Origin: an uncultured Verrucomicrobiae bacterium
GTDB taxonomy: Bacteria; Verrucomicrobiota; Verrucomicrobiia; Verrucomicrobiales; DEV007
Reading direction: 5' to 3'
DNA: 12,404 nucleotides
Assembly (NCBI GenBank): GCA_937898895.1
Contig: CALDKL010000075.1
Span: 1 to 12,404, forward strand
Part shown: positions 1 through 6,918 of the stretch, piece by piece
Position numbering within the stretch: position 1 is the first letter of the stretch
Layout of the letters: each line of letters starts with the position of its first letter
Translations under genes and position numbers: made by a program
Notes under the pieces: model-generated
What the model was told of the DNA's origin: nothing
Databases searched by the model: none
What the model saw: only the letters and a program-made list of their open reading frames with translations

Positions 1-617
1 AGGCTGACCGAGAAGGAAGCCTCCGTTTCCTGCGTTTCGTTGAGATGGGCGGCGATGGCGGCGTCGTAGGCGGCGGTGCGCTGAAAGACTTTGATGGCGA
101 GCCGCTCGCGTGTCTTCAGGGTCGTCGCACCCTTGTGTTCATCCATTTCCGTGAGGACCACGGCATAGTCCGCCGGATCGACCACGACAGTGACCGCATC
201 GTGATTCTTGGATGCGGAGCGGAGCATGCTGGGTCCTCCGATATCGATCTGCTCGATCGCCTCCTCGCGAGTGACGCCTTCCTTCGCGATAGTTTGCTCG
301 AAAGGATAGAGATTCACCACGACGAGGTCGATGGGGAGGATGTCGTGCTCAGCAGCCTCCCGACAATGGCCGGGCAGGTCTCGCCGATAGAGCAGGCCAC
401 CATGTACTTTGGGGTGAAGGGTCTTGACCCGACCGTCGAGCATTTCCGGGAAACCGGTGAAATCCGAAACTTCCGTCACGGGTATTCCAAGGGCAGCGAT
501 GAACCTGGCGGTGCCGCCGGTGGATAGGATCTCCACCCCATGACGGTGAAGTCCCTGGGCAAATTCTTCGAGGCCGGTCTTGTCGGAGACCGAGATGAGG
601 GCACGGGCAATACTCAT
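1..617 (-). CDS. purH: Bifunctional AICAR formyltransferase / IMP cyclohydrolase, N-terminal part (cut by window edge)
   Basis: PurH catalyses the last two steps of de novo purine synthesis in the cytoplasm: formylation of AICAR to FAICAR and ring closure to IMP. Only the first 205 codons are in the window; the gene runs off the left edge. The visible part covers the IMP cyclohydrolase (MGS-like) domain, with ALISVSDKTGLEEFA at residues 6-20, ILSTGGTARF at 30-39, the hallmark GRVKTLHPKVHGGLL at 62-76, VVNLYPFE at 100-107, and DIGGPSMLRSASKNH at 125-139. The formyltransferase domain begins near the truncation. Full-length PurH is usually a little over 500 residues, so more than half is missing here. 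The start is the ATG at 617-615, because it gives the normal PurH N-terminus; an ATG at 631-629 is out of frame. It is divergent from the LysM gene. Two hairpins precede the start and are listed separately. Identification is secure; symbol and domain order follow from the family. Confidence 0.97.
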   Translation of the reverse strand, partial: MSIARALISVSDKTGLEEFAQGLHRHGVEILSTGGTARFIAALGIPVTEVSDFTGFPEMLDGRVKTLHPKVHGGLLYRRDLPGHCREAAEHDILPIDLVVVNLYPFEQTIAKEGVTREEAIEQIDIGGPSMLRSASKNHDAVTVVVDPADYAVVLTEMDEHKGATTLKTRERLAIKVFQRTAAYDAAIAAHLNETQETEASFSVS

Positions 618-674
618 GTCGGGCGGAGCATGATCCGCCCTCCCGACCCGCGCAAGGTGAAATCCGAGGGTCGG
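618..674 (-). promoter_or_regulatory. Structured leader of purH: two tandem inverted repeats
   Basis: Read on the minus strand, the bases just before the purH start hold two back-to-back inverted repeats. The outer one pairs CCGACCC (674-668) with GGGTCGG (649-643) across an 18-nt loop. The inner one pairs GGGCGGA (640-634) with TCCGCCC (627-621) across 6 nt and ends 3 nt before the ATG. The only SD-like run, GGGAGGG (644-638), lies 20 nt from the start and partly inside the inner stem, so folding would change its access or distance. No T-tract follows, so this is not a terminator. A role in translational control is inference. I could not match it to a known riboswitch. Confidence 0.4.
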
Positions 675-751
675 CGTTCCTCAATTTTCGACAGTCTGCT
701 CTTGCGGAAATTCTTAAAAGTCAAGAAAATGCAAAATTTTATAGAAACGCC

Positions 752-779
752 TTGCGGTTTATTTTGGAACTGTTAATAT
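752..779 (+). promoter_or_regulatory. Putative sigma70-type promoter of the LysM lipoprotein gene
   Basis: The gap between purH and the LysM gene is clearly AT-richer than the rest of the window from about 710 to 790. On the plus strand TTGCGG (752-757) is followed after 16 bases by TAATAT (774-779), which has a TG one base upstream (771-772) as in extended -10 promoters. Transcription would begin about 25-30 bases before the ATG at 813. The -35 box is weak (3 of 6). No convincing -35/-10 pair could be placed for the divergent purH; TATAAA on the minus strand (743-738) is one candidate -10. Confidence 0.4.
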
Positions 780-812
780 TTTAGGGAAGTTATTGACCAA
801 CCCTCTATTCGT

Positions 813-1277
813 ATGAAATCTTTTGTTCTTCTCTTGCCGCTTGGGCTTGCGATTCTCTCGGTCTCCTGCAAGAGCAATCCGAAGGTCGCGTCGACCAATC
901 CTTACCAGAACAACCCGTACTACAGTTCCTCGGGGAGCACCACGAACTACTCGAGCACGCCTTCGAACAGTTCCTATCCTTCCTATACGGAGAATACCTA
1001 CACGCCTCCGACGGCGGGTTCCTCGGTCCCCAGTGTGCCGTCGGTTCCCACCTACAATTCGCCTTCGGCTCCGACCTACAGCGGCCCGGCGACCAGTGCA
1101 GGGTCCAGTGCTCCGGTTTCCTATACCGGTTCCGGCAGCAAATCCCACACGGTGGCCAGCGGTGAGAACCTCTACCGGATCAGCCAGAAGCACGGCACCA
1201 GCGTAGCCGCAATCAAGAGCGCCAATGGGCTCAGCGGCGACGCGATCCGGGCGGGGCAAAAGCTGGTCATCCCCTGA
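813..1277 (+). CDS. Small LysM-domain lipoprotein
   Basis: A 154-residue cell-envelope protein. Residues 1-18 form a lipoprotein-type signal peptide (Lys2, a hydrophobic run, then LSVSC with the lipidation Cys at 19). The -3 position is Ser instead of the usual Leu/Val/Ile, so the lipobox is slightly atypical. Residues 20-109 are a low-complexity linker rich in Ser, Thr, Pro, Tyr and Asn, probably disordered. Residues 110-154 form one C-terminal LysM domain (SHTVASGENLYRISQKHG, then AIKSANGLSGDAIRAGQKLVIP as the second half). LysM binds N-acetylglucosamine-containing glycans such as peptidoglycan, so the protein probably tethers the membrane to the cell wall. There is no catalytic domain. No SD is seen; AGGGA at 783-787 is too far upstream. 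The gene is monocistronic, followed by a strong terminator. Lnt, encoded downstream, would complete its acylation. Exact role unknown. Confidence 0.92.
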   Translation: MKSFVLLLPLGLAILSVSCKSNPKVASTNPYQNNPYYSSSGSTTNYSSTPSNSSYPSYTENTYTPPTAGSSVPSVPSVPTYNSPSAPTYSGPATSAGSSAPVSYTGSGSKSHTVASGENLYRISQKHGTSVAAIKSANGLSGDAIRAGQKLVIP

Positions 1278-1331
1278 CGACACCCTCTCGGGTGTTCTGA
1301 TCGACTCTCTTGTGTTGTTTCGTATCGTCCG

Positions 1332-1364
1332 AAAAGCCCGCTGGCGAAAGCCTGCGGGCTTTTT
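1332..1364 (+). terminator. Rho-independent terminator after the LysM gene
   Basis: A 10-bp perfect stem pairs AAAAGCCCGC (1332-1341) with GCGGGCTTTT (1354-1363). Past a single T-T mismatch, an inner GGC/GCC stem is capped by a GAAA (GNRA) tetraloop at 1346-1349. A run of five T at 1360-1364 ends the 3' arm. It starts 55 bases after the LysM stop codon. The run of A on the 5' side would also let it work on the minus strand, but no minus-strand gene ends here. Confidence 0.92.
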
Positions 1365-1387
1365 CGTGCCCAGTGAGCGGATGGGGT

Positions 1388-1509
1388 GGGGAATCGATCC
1401 CGCATTTCTCGTTCCCCTTCTGCCGCGACTGGCTGCGGCCCGCCCCCGCTTCGTTCCGGCCGGATTTCCCTTGGACGGTAGGCTTCTCCTACAGTCCGGC
1501 GGGAAATCC
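1388..1509 (+). other. Intergenic segment with three successive inverted repeats, including a 48-nt hairpin
   Basis: The 306 bases between the terminator (ending 1364) and the phosphohexomutase start (1671) hold no convincing gene. They do hold GGGGAA/TTCCCC (1388-1393 with 1412-1417), GCCGC/GCGGC (1422-1426 with 1435-1439) and a much longer hairpin at 1462-1509. The last is GGATTTCCC (1462-1470) with GGGAAATCC (1501-1509), a bulged C1500, two T-G wobbles, GGAC/GTCC (1473-1476 with 1494-1497), one G-A mismatch, and GTAGG/CCTAC (1478-1482 with 1488-1492) around a CTTCT loop: about 20 pairs. There is no following T-tract. It could be part of a 5' leader, a small RNA, or a degenerate palindromic repeat. 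The first two stems are short enough to be chance in GC-rich DNA. The stretch 1510-1670 shows nothing recognisable. Confidence 0.5.
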
Positions 1510-1670
1510 AGGTCGTGCCTTGCGGAGATGGGTCCTCTCGGCGTCTCGTGGCGAAGGGGTATGAGAATTGCGAGTTGCCAGGGAGACAGCAGCGGGAGGA
1601 GTACATTCTTTTCACCGCGAATTGCTACCGCAGGTTGCTTTTCCGAGTCGCCTTTTCTACCTTGGCGAAC

Positions 1671-3626
1671 ATGAATCCCGCCTTGTCCGCCCAACTTGCG
1701 GCCGCCGTCGCCGCCGGAACTCTCCGCCAGAGCAGTCTTGACAATCTCTCCGAATTGCTCGCCGGATCGGACAATCCCGTCTACGAAGCCTCCGTCGCGT
1801 GGCTTGCGGAGGGGGGGCACTGGAAGGAACTGAACAATCGGTTTTTCAAAAAACTGGCTTTCGGCACCGGCGGGCTGCGGGGTCGCTCCATCGGCGAGAT
1901 CGTCACTCCCGCCGAGCGGGGCTCGGCTCCGCAAGGAGGGCGGCCCGAGTATCCCTGTGTGGGCACCGGCACTCTCAATTTTTACAACCTCACCCGCGCC
2001 ACCCTGGGGCTGGTGCGCCACCTGCTGAAAACGCATACCGGGGGAGGACGCCCCTCCATTGCGATCGCCCGCGATACCCGATACTTCGGCAAGGAATTCG
2101 CTGACTGCGTCACCAAAGTTGCGGTGGAGAACGGCTGCGATGTCTATCGATTCGCCGAACCGCGCTCGACCCCGCACCTCAGTTTCGCCGTTCGACATCT
2201 CGGCACCACCGCCGGGATCGTGCTCACGGCGAGCCACAATCCTCCGCACGACAATGGCTACAAGGTTTACGGCAGCGACGGAGCCCAGATCGTCGAACCC
2301 GAAGCCTCGGCGATCATTGCCGAAGTCAATGCGGTATCGGGGGAACAGTATGAGGTGCGCCCCGCCGATCAGCAGGGAGTCGTCCATGAACTCGGGGCAG
2401 AGCTGGACGAGGTCTACCTCGCGCGTCTCGAGACTCTGCTTCTCGATCCGGCGATGGTCCGGGCGCAGAGTGGTCTGAAGATCGTCTTCACCAACATCCA
2501 CGGCACGGGCGGCAGGATTTCGCCCCGACTCCTCCGGCACCTCGGATTCACCTGCGAGACGGTCGCCGCTCAGGATGTGGAGGACGGTGCCTTTCCCACG
2601 GTGAAGTCTCCCAATCCTGAAAACGCGGAAGCTTTGCAAATGGGAGTGGATCAGGCCGAGGCGAGCGGTGCCGACCTCGTCATCGGAACCGATCCCGATG
2701 CCGACCGCATGGGGGTCGTGGTGCGCGACAAACAGGGGAAGATGACCCTGCTCACCGGCAATCAGATCGGATCGCTCATGGCCTATTATCGGCTGCTCAC
2801 CTACACGGGAAGAGGCATCATCAACGGGACCAATCGGGATCGTGCCGTGATCGTGAAAACCTTTGTCACCACCGAACTCCAGACAGCCATCGCGACGCAC
2901 TTCGGAGTGGGGGTGGTCAACACCCTGACAGGGTTCAAATACATCGGCGCGAAGCTGCGGAAGTATGAAAACGCCCTCCCTGCCGAGGTGCGGGCCGATT
3001 ACCGGAGGCTCTCCGACGAGGAGACTCGCGAGCTGCGCCTGAAGCATTCGCGCTTCTTTGTCTTCGGCGGCGAGGAGAGCTATGGCTACCTGGGGGCGGA
3101 TTTTCTTCGCGACAAGGACGCCAATGGTGCCGTCGTCATGTTCGCCGAGGTCGCCGCCTTCGCGAAGTCGAAAGGAATGACCTGCGTCGAGCTGCTCGAC
3201 GAGCTGTTTGTCAGGCACGGCGTCTATCTCGAGGGCCAGCACGCCGAAACCCTCGCGGGTGCGGAGGGGGCCGCCCAGATCCAGACGCTCGCACAGAGCT
3301 ACCTCACGAATCCTCCTATCGAGATCGACGGGGTCAGGGTCGCGCGAGTCCGGGACTTCGAAAACGAGGCCTTCATCGATGAGGAAGGCGATCCCATTCC
3401 CAGGGAGAAGATGGTCTTCATCGACCTCGAGGATGGTCGGGCCTTTGCGGTGCGTCCTTCGGGGACGGAACCGAAGATCAAATTCTATCTTTATCTGCGG
3501 CCTCGTCCGGGACGGGACGGGGTCAATCTGCCCGAGGAATTGGGGTCGGCCAAAGCGATCGCCCAGGCATCGTTCGATTCGCTCAAAGCCGCCGTGGTGG
3601 CCGATATGAGGAAGAGGCTGGGTTGA
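1671..3626 (+). CDS. Phosphohexomutase (phosphoglucomutase/phosphomannomutase family)
   Basis: A cytoplasmic alpha-D-phosphohexomutase of 651 residues that moves phosphate between C1 and C6 of a hexose through a phosphoserine, linking sugar catabolism to glycogen and cell-wall precursors. All four family signatures are present: the active-site loop TASHNP with phosphoserine Ser188; the metal loop DPDADR with Asp341, Asp343 and Asp345; the sugar-specificity loop GEESYGY at 467-473; and the phosphate-binding RPSGTEPK at 595-602. An N-terminal LAFGTGGLRG (62-71) places it with the longer phosphoglucomutase-2/PgcA-like members, so glucose 1-phosphate is the likeliest substrate, though mannose or pentose phosphates are possible. 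It is somewhat longer than usual, with extra residues around 75-98. The ATG at 1671 is chosen because the protein before it (from an ATG at 1515) looks non-coding. No clear SD. lnt follows after 89 bases. Confidence 0.94.
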   Translation: MNPALSAQLAAAVAAGTLRQSSLDNLSELLAGSDNPVYEASVAWLAEGGHWKELNNRFFKKLAFGTGGLRGRSIGEIVTPAERGSAPQGGRPEYPCVGTGTLNFYNLTRATLGLVRHLLKTHTGGGRPSIAIARDTRYFGKEFADCVTKVAVENGCDVYRFAEPRSTPHLSFAVRHLGTTAGIVLTASHNPPHDNGYKVYGSDGAQIVEPEASAIIAEVNAVSGEQYEVRPADQQGVVHELGAELDEVYLARLETLLLDPAMVRAQSGLKIVFTNIHGTGGRISPRLLRHLGFTCETVAAQDVEDGAFPTVKSPNPENAEALQMGVDQAEASGADLVIGTDPDADRMGVVVRDKQGKMTLLTGNQIGSLMAYYRLLTYTGRGIINGTNRDRAVIVKTFVTTELQTAIATHFGVGVVNTLTGFKYIGAKLRKYENALPAEVRADYRRLSDEETRELRLKHSRFFVFGGEESYGYLGADFLRDKDANGAVVMFAEVAAFAKSKGMTCVELLDELFVRHGVYLEGQHAETLAGAEGAAQIQTLAQSYLTNPPIEIDGVRVARVRDFENEAFIDEEGDPIPREKMVFIDLEDGRAFAVRPSGTEPKIKFYLYLRPRPGRDGVNLPEELGSAKAIAQASFDSLKAAVVADMRKRLG

Positions 3627-3680
3627 GGTGCGAGGTGAGCTGGTCTCTGCCCTTCTTCCTGCCGCAGACAATCCCGTTTT

Positions 3681-3703
3681 GACACGCCTTTCGATGGCGT
3701 GTC
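3681..3703. promoter_or_regulatory. Perfect inverted repeat just upstream of lnt
   Basis: GACACGCC (3681-3688) and GGCGTGTC (3696-3703) are perfect 8-bp inverted arms around a 7-nt loop, between the phosphohexomutase stop and the lnt GTG, ending 12 bases before it. There is no T-tract, so an intrinsic terminator is unlikely. A consensus -35 box, TTGACA (3679-3684), overlaps the left arm, but the bases 17 downstream (TCCATT) are a poor -10. An operator or an RNA hairpin covering the ribosome site are both possible. The rest of the 89-base gap shows nothing. Confidence 0.4.
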
Positions 3704-3715
3704 CATTCGCATTCC

Positions 3716-5482
3716 GTGAATCTTCCTCTCCCGCCTTCCGAGTCGTCTCCGCCGCTGCTGCGGCGGCTTCTCCGCCACTGGCCGGGAGCCGCTGCGATCC
3801 TGAGCGGCGTGGCACTCGCCTTTTCTTTTGCTCCGTGGAGTGTCTCTGCCCTCGTCTGGTTTTGGGTGGCGCCACTGCTCGCGGCGCTCTGGTTTTCCGA
3901 GCCTCGCTCCGGGCGGGGCTGGCTCCGCTCCCGAAGCGTGCGCGGAGGGTGGCTGGGCTTTCTCGCGGGATTTGTTTTCTATCTGCTCAACCTCCTCTGG
4001 GTCACAGAGATCGGAGCCGTCGCCGGAACGGTCTGGGCCGGGATCGGAGCCCTCGTGGTCATGTCGGGATACCTGGCGATGTATGTTGCGGTCTTCGGGG
4101 CCTTCGCAGCGACGGTGGGCCGTTGGAGTCCCTCGCTCGGGGAGGAGAGTGCCGCCGACCCGCCGGGGCTCTTCGGACAATCGCTCGCCGTGCTGCGGGT
4201 CGCCGCCCTCAACGGAGCGGCCTGGTGTGGGCTGGAATGGCTGCGCGGCGTTGTCTTCACCGGCTTCGGATGGAACGGACTGGGGGTCGCCCTGAAGGAA
4301 CATCTCGTCCTCGTGCAGTTTGCCGAGGTCATCGGGATCACGAGCTACGGATTCGTCCTCATGTTCGTCGGTACGGTGCTCTTCTGCACCATCCTGCGCG
4401 TCGGGCGCGAGATTCGCTTGCGGCGAAAACTGCGTCCTCACTTCGATTTCACGGCCGCCGCCGCGATGGTCGCCGGGCTCTATCTGTTCGGAACCTTTGC
4501 CTTCCTGCGGAATCCGGAGGAAACCATCGACCTGCGCGCCCGCCTCTTTCAGTTCAACATCGCCCTCGATGAAAAGTGGTCGGAGGATCTCGAGATCCGG
4601 CGAAAGGTGATCGCGGGATATCGCGATCTCACCCGCGCCTTCGTCGAGGATTCTCCCCATGACCTGGTCGTCTGGCCGGAGACAGCCGTTCCCGGCATTT
4701 TCTCCGCACCCTGGGTGCAGCAATACTTCAACGACGAGATCCTCCGGGGCGGCGACTTTTACCTCCTCTCGGGGATCGAGGACGCGAATCTCGAGAACAC
4801 CGAGATCTACAACACTCTCACGATCATGAAGGGAGAGACGGGTTCCTATCAGATGCACAAGAAGGAACATCTCGTTCCCTTCGGAGAATACATTCCGCTG
4901 CGCGGAAAGTTTCCTCCATTCGAGTGGCTCACCGGGGGAATTATCGGGCAGGACTTCACGCCCGGAAACACCTTCGACCCGCTCGTGGTGGAGAAGGGTG
5001 GGAGCGAGGTGGGCATCATTCCGCTGATTTGTTTCGAGGACACCGTGCCGCGCCACGTTCGCAAGTTCCTTCGCTCGGGTCCCCAGGTGATCGTGAACGT
5101 GACCAATGACGGATGGTTTCACGAGAGCGCCCAGTCGCGACAGCACTTTGACAACGCCCTCTTCCGCTGCATCGAGTTTCGACGTCCCATGATTCGCTGC
5201 GCCAACACCGGCGTGAGCGGCTTCATCGATGAGCGGGGGAGTGTCTATGATCGCACCGGCCGCGAGAGCGGCGAGCGCATCCTGCGAGATCCCGAGAGCG
5301 GCTCGACCTTCGTGCGGGGGAGTCTCGCGACGACTCTCGCCGTGGATCTCGATCCGCCAATGACGGTCTATGCCCGGATCGGTGACGCGGTTCCGGTCGC
5401 GGCGGGACTGATCGCTCTGGTGGCCTGGGGATGGTGGTTTTGGCAGGGGCGCTTCAGGCGAGAAGAGCCTTCACCGGCCTGA
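3716..5482 (+). CDS. lnt: Apolipoprotein N-acyltransferase
   Basis: Lnt is an inner-membrane enzyme that transfers an acyl chain from a phospholipid to the N-terminal diacylglyceryl-cysteine of lipoproteins, the last maturation step in Gram-negative bacteria. The 588 residues show an N-terminal membrane part with helices near 25-38, 42-60, 79-95, 104-136, 157-182 and 196-227, another near 245-264, then a periplasmic nitrilase-fold domain (about 272-548) and a last helix at 557-577. The catalytic triad matches the E. coli enzyme: Glu322 in WPETA, Lys383 in KEHLVPFGEYIP, and Cys439 in LICFED. VNVTNDGWF (460-468) is also conserved. The start is a GTG at 3716; no in-frame ATG precedes the first helix, and this start gives a basic segment (RRLLRH) before it. 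The 3' end overlaps the opposing DUF1501 gene by 29 bases. The LysM lipoprotein nearby is a plausible client. Confidence 0.95.
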   Translation: MNLPLPPSESSPPLLRRLLRHWPGAAAILSGVALAFSFAPWSVSALVWFWVAPLLAALWFSEPRSGRGWLRSRSVRGGWLGFLAGFVFYLLNLLWVTEIGAVAGTVWAGIGALVVMSGYLAMYVAVFGAFAATVGRWSPSLGEESAADPPGLFGQSLAVLRVAALNGAAWCGLEWLRGVVFTGFGWNGLGVALKEHLVLVQFAEVIGITSYGFVLMFVGTVLFCTILRVGREIRLRRKLRPHFDFTAAAAMVAGLYLFGTFAFLRNPEETIDLRARLFQFNIALDEKWSEDLEIRRKVIAGYRDLTRAFVEDSPHDLVVWPETAVPGIFSAPWVQQYFNDEILRGGDFYLLSGIEDANLENTEIYNTLTIMKGETGSYQMHKKEHLVPFGEYIPLRGKFPPFEWLTGGIIGQDFTPGNTFDPLVVEKGGSEVGIIPLICFEDTVPRHVRKFLRSGPQVIVNVTNDGWFHESAQSRQHFDNALFRCIEFRRPMIRCANTGVSGFIDERGSVYDRTGRESGERILRDPESGSTFVRGSLATTLAVDLDPPMTVYARIGDAVPVAAGLIALVAWGWWFWQGRFRREEPSPA

Positions 5483-6914
5483 CGTTTTCGATCCCGGTGA
5501 GACGTCCGTCGAGTCCCTGATATTTGTAGGTGAGCCGTTCGTGGTTGAACCCGAGGAGGTGGAGCACGGTGGCGTGGAATTCGCTGATGTGGAGCGGATC
5601 GCGCACGATGTTGTAACTGAAGTCGTCGGTCTCGCCATAGATCATCCCGCCCTTTGTTCCTCCTCCGGCCATCCACATCGTGAAGCAGCGGGGGTGGTGA
5701 TCGCGTCCGTAGTTCTCTCGCGAGAGCTTTCCCTGGGTGTAGATGGTCCGGCCGAACTCTCCGCCCCAGATGACGAGCGTATCTTCGAACATGCCACGCT
5801 GTTTCAGATCCTGGATGAGGGCGGAGCAGGGTTGGTCGACATCCCGGCACTGATCCGGCATGCGCCCGGCAACGTTGGAATGGTGATCCCAGTTGTTGTG
5901 GTAGATCTGCACGAAGCGTACCCCTCGTTCGGAGAGTCGTCGGGCCATGAGAACCGAATTCGCAAAGGTGCCAGGAGTTTTCGCCGCATCGCCGTAGAGC
6001 TTGTAGGTGTGTTCCGGTTCAGAGGAGAGATCCGTCAGCTCCGGCACGCTTGCCTGCATACGGTAGGCCATTTCGAATTGCTGGATCCGCACGCGGGTAT
6101 TTGGATCTCCGTGAGTTTCATAGGCCATCTGATTCATCGCGTTGATGCCATCGAGGGTCTGACGACGGACGGAGGTAGAGACGCCGGGCGGATTGTTGAT
6201 GAAGAGAATGGGGTCGCCCTTGCTCCGGAACGAAACTCCGGCGTGTTCGCCCGGGAGGTAACCGCTCGACCAGAGACGTGCGGAGATGGCCTGTTCCTGC
6301 TCGCGATTGGTCGGAGTGGCGACGAGGACGACGAAGGTGGGCAGGTTTTCGTTCATCGAACCGAGACCATAGGAGGACCAGGCCCCGAGGCAGGGGCGGC
6401 CGCCGACCTGGTTGCCGGTCTGCATCGCGGTGATGGCGGGCTCGTGGTTGATTGCTTCCGTGTGGAGTGACCGCATCCAACAGATCTCATCGGCGCGCTT
6501 CCCGAGATGAGGAAGCAGCTCGGAGTTCATCCACATGCCGCATTCGCCCCGCTGGGCGAAGGGGAATTTTGACGGGGCGATGGGGAAACGCGCCTGGCCA
6601 CTTGTCATCGTGGTGAGCCGCTGACCCTTGCGGATGCTGTCGGGCAGCTCCTTATCAAACCATTTTGCCATCTCCGGCTTGAAATCGAAGAGATCCATCT
6701 GCGACGGACCTCCGACCATGTGCAGGTAGATGACTCGTTTTGCTCGGGCAGGAAAGTGGGGGATGGGCACCTTTGCGGTGGGGGAATCTGCCGCAAGGAC
6801 ACTTCGACGCGGTCCCATCAGGGAGGCGAGCGCGGCCGTTCCGAGGAGATTCCGCCCCTTTGCAAAGAAATGGCGGCGGGTCTGTTCGAGGAGGAAGTCA
6901 GGCGGGAGGTTCAT
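5454..6914 (-). CDS. DUF1501 protein with Tat-type signal
   Basis: A 486-residue exported protein of the DUF1501 family (PF07394), a branch of the alkaline phosphatase/sulfatase-like fold that is heavily amplified in Planctomycetota and Verrucomicrobiota. The N-terminus has a twin-arginine type signal (TRRHFFAKG at 12-20, hydrophobic stretch 22-33, likely cleavage near AADS at 41-44), so it probably crosses the membrane folded. Family landmarks are HMVGGPSQMDLFD (65-77), HTEAINHEPA (151-160), NWDHHS (341-346), GGEFGRT (384-390) and GRDHHP (403-408); the His/Asp/Glu residues are candidate metal ligands. The reaction is unknown; hydrolysis of a phosphate or sulfate ester is only suggested by the fold. 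It starts 4 bases after the stop of the PSCyt1/DUF1549/DUF1553 gene, so the two are surely co-transcribed. No SD is seen. Family assignment is firm, function is not. Confidence 0.93.
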   Translation of the reverse strand: MNLPPDFLLEQTRRHFFAKGRNLLGTAALASLMGPRRSVLAADSPTAKVPIPHFPARAKRVIYLHMVGGPSQMDLFDFKPEMAKWFDKELPDSIRKGQRLTTMTSGQARFPIAPSKFPFAQRGECGMWMNSELLPHLGKRADEICWMRSLHTEAINHEPAITAMQTGNQVGGRPCLGAWSSYGLGSMNENLPTFVVLVATPTNREQEQAISARLWSSGYLPGEHAGVSFRSKGDPILFINNPPGVSTSVRRQTLDGINAMNQMAYETHGDPNTRVRIQQFEMAYRMQASVPELTDLSSEPEHTYKLYGDAAKTPGTFANSVLMARRLSERGVRFVQIYHNNWDHHSNVAGRMPDQCRDVDQPCSALIQDLKQRGMFEDTLVIWGGEFGRTIYTQGKLSRENYGRDHHPRCFTMWMAGGGTKGGMIYGETDDFSYNIVRDPLHISEFHATVLHLLGFNHERLTYKYQGLDGRLTGIENVRPVKALLA

Positions 6915-6918
6915 GCGG

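Noticed and set aside
45..527. A 160-codon plus-strand open frame at the left edge
   Set aside because: The minus strand here encodes purH with its full set of conserved motifs.
618..760. ZTP (pfl) riboswitch upstream of purH
   Set aside because: This class is known upstream of purH in other bacteria, but its conserved core sequences are not visible in the leader, so it was not called.
1172..1615. A 147-codon minus-strand frame in and beyond the LysM gene, considered as a gene for the 1278-1670 gap
   Set aside because: It runs through the LysM coding end and the terminator stem, has no recognisable domain, and its composition is that of a shadow frame.
759..3875. A 1038-codon open frame on the minus strand across the LysM and phosphohexomutase genes
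   Set aside because: It is antisense to two well-supported genes, its product is Arg/Gly/Pro-rich with no domain I recognise, and it crosses a strong terminator. Such frames are expected opposite GC-rich genes with biased third positions.
3491..5146. A 551-codon minus-strand open frame opposite lnt
   Set aside because: It is antisense to lnt, whose catalytic triad is intact, and its charged, repetitive composition is typical of a non-coding frame.
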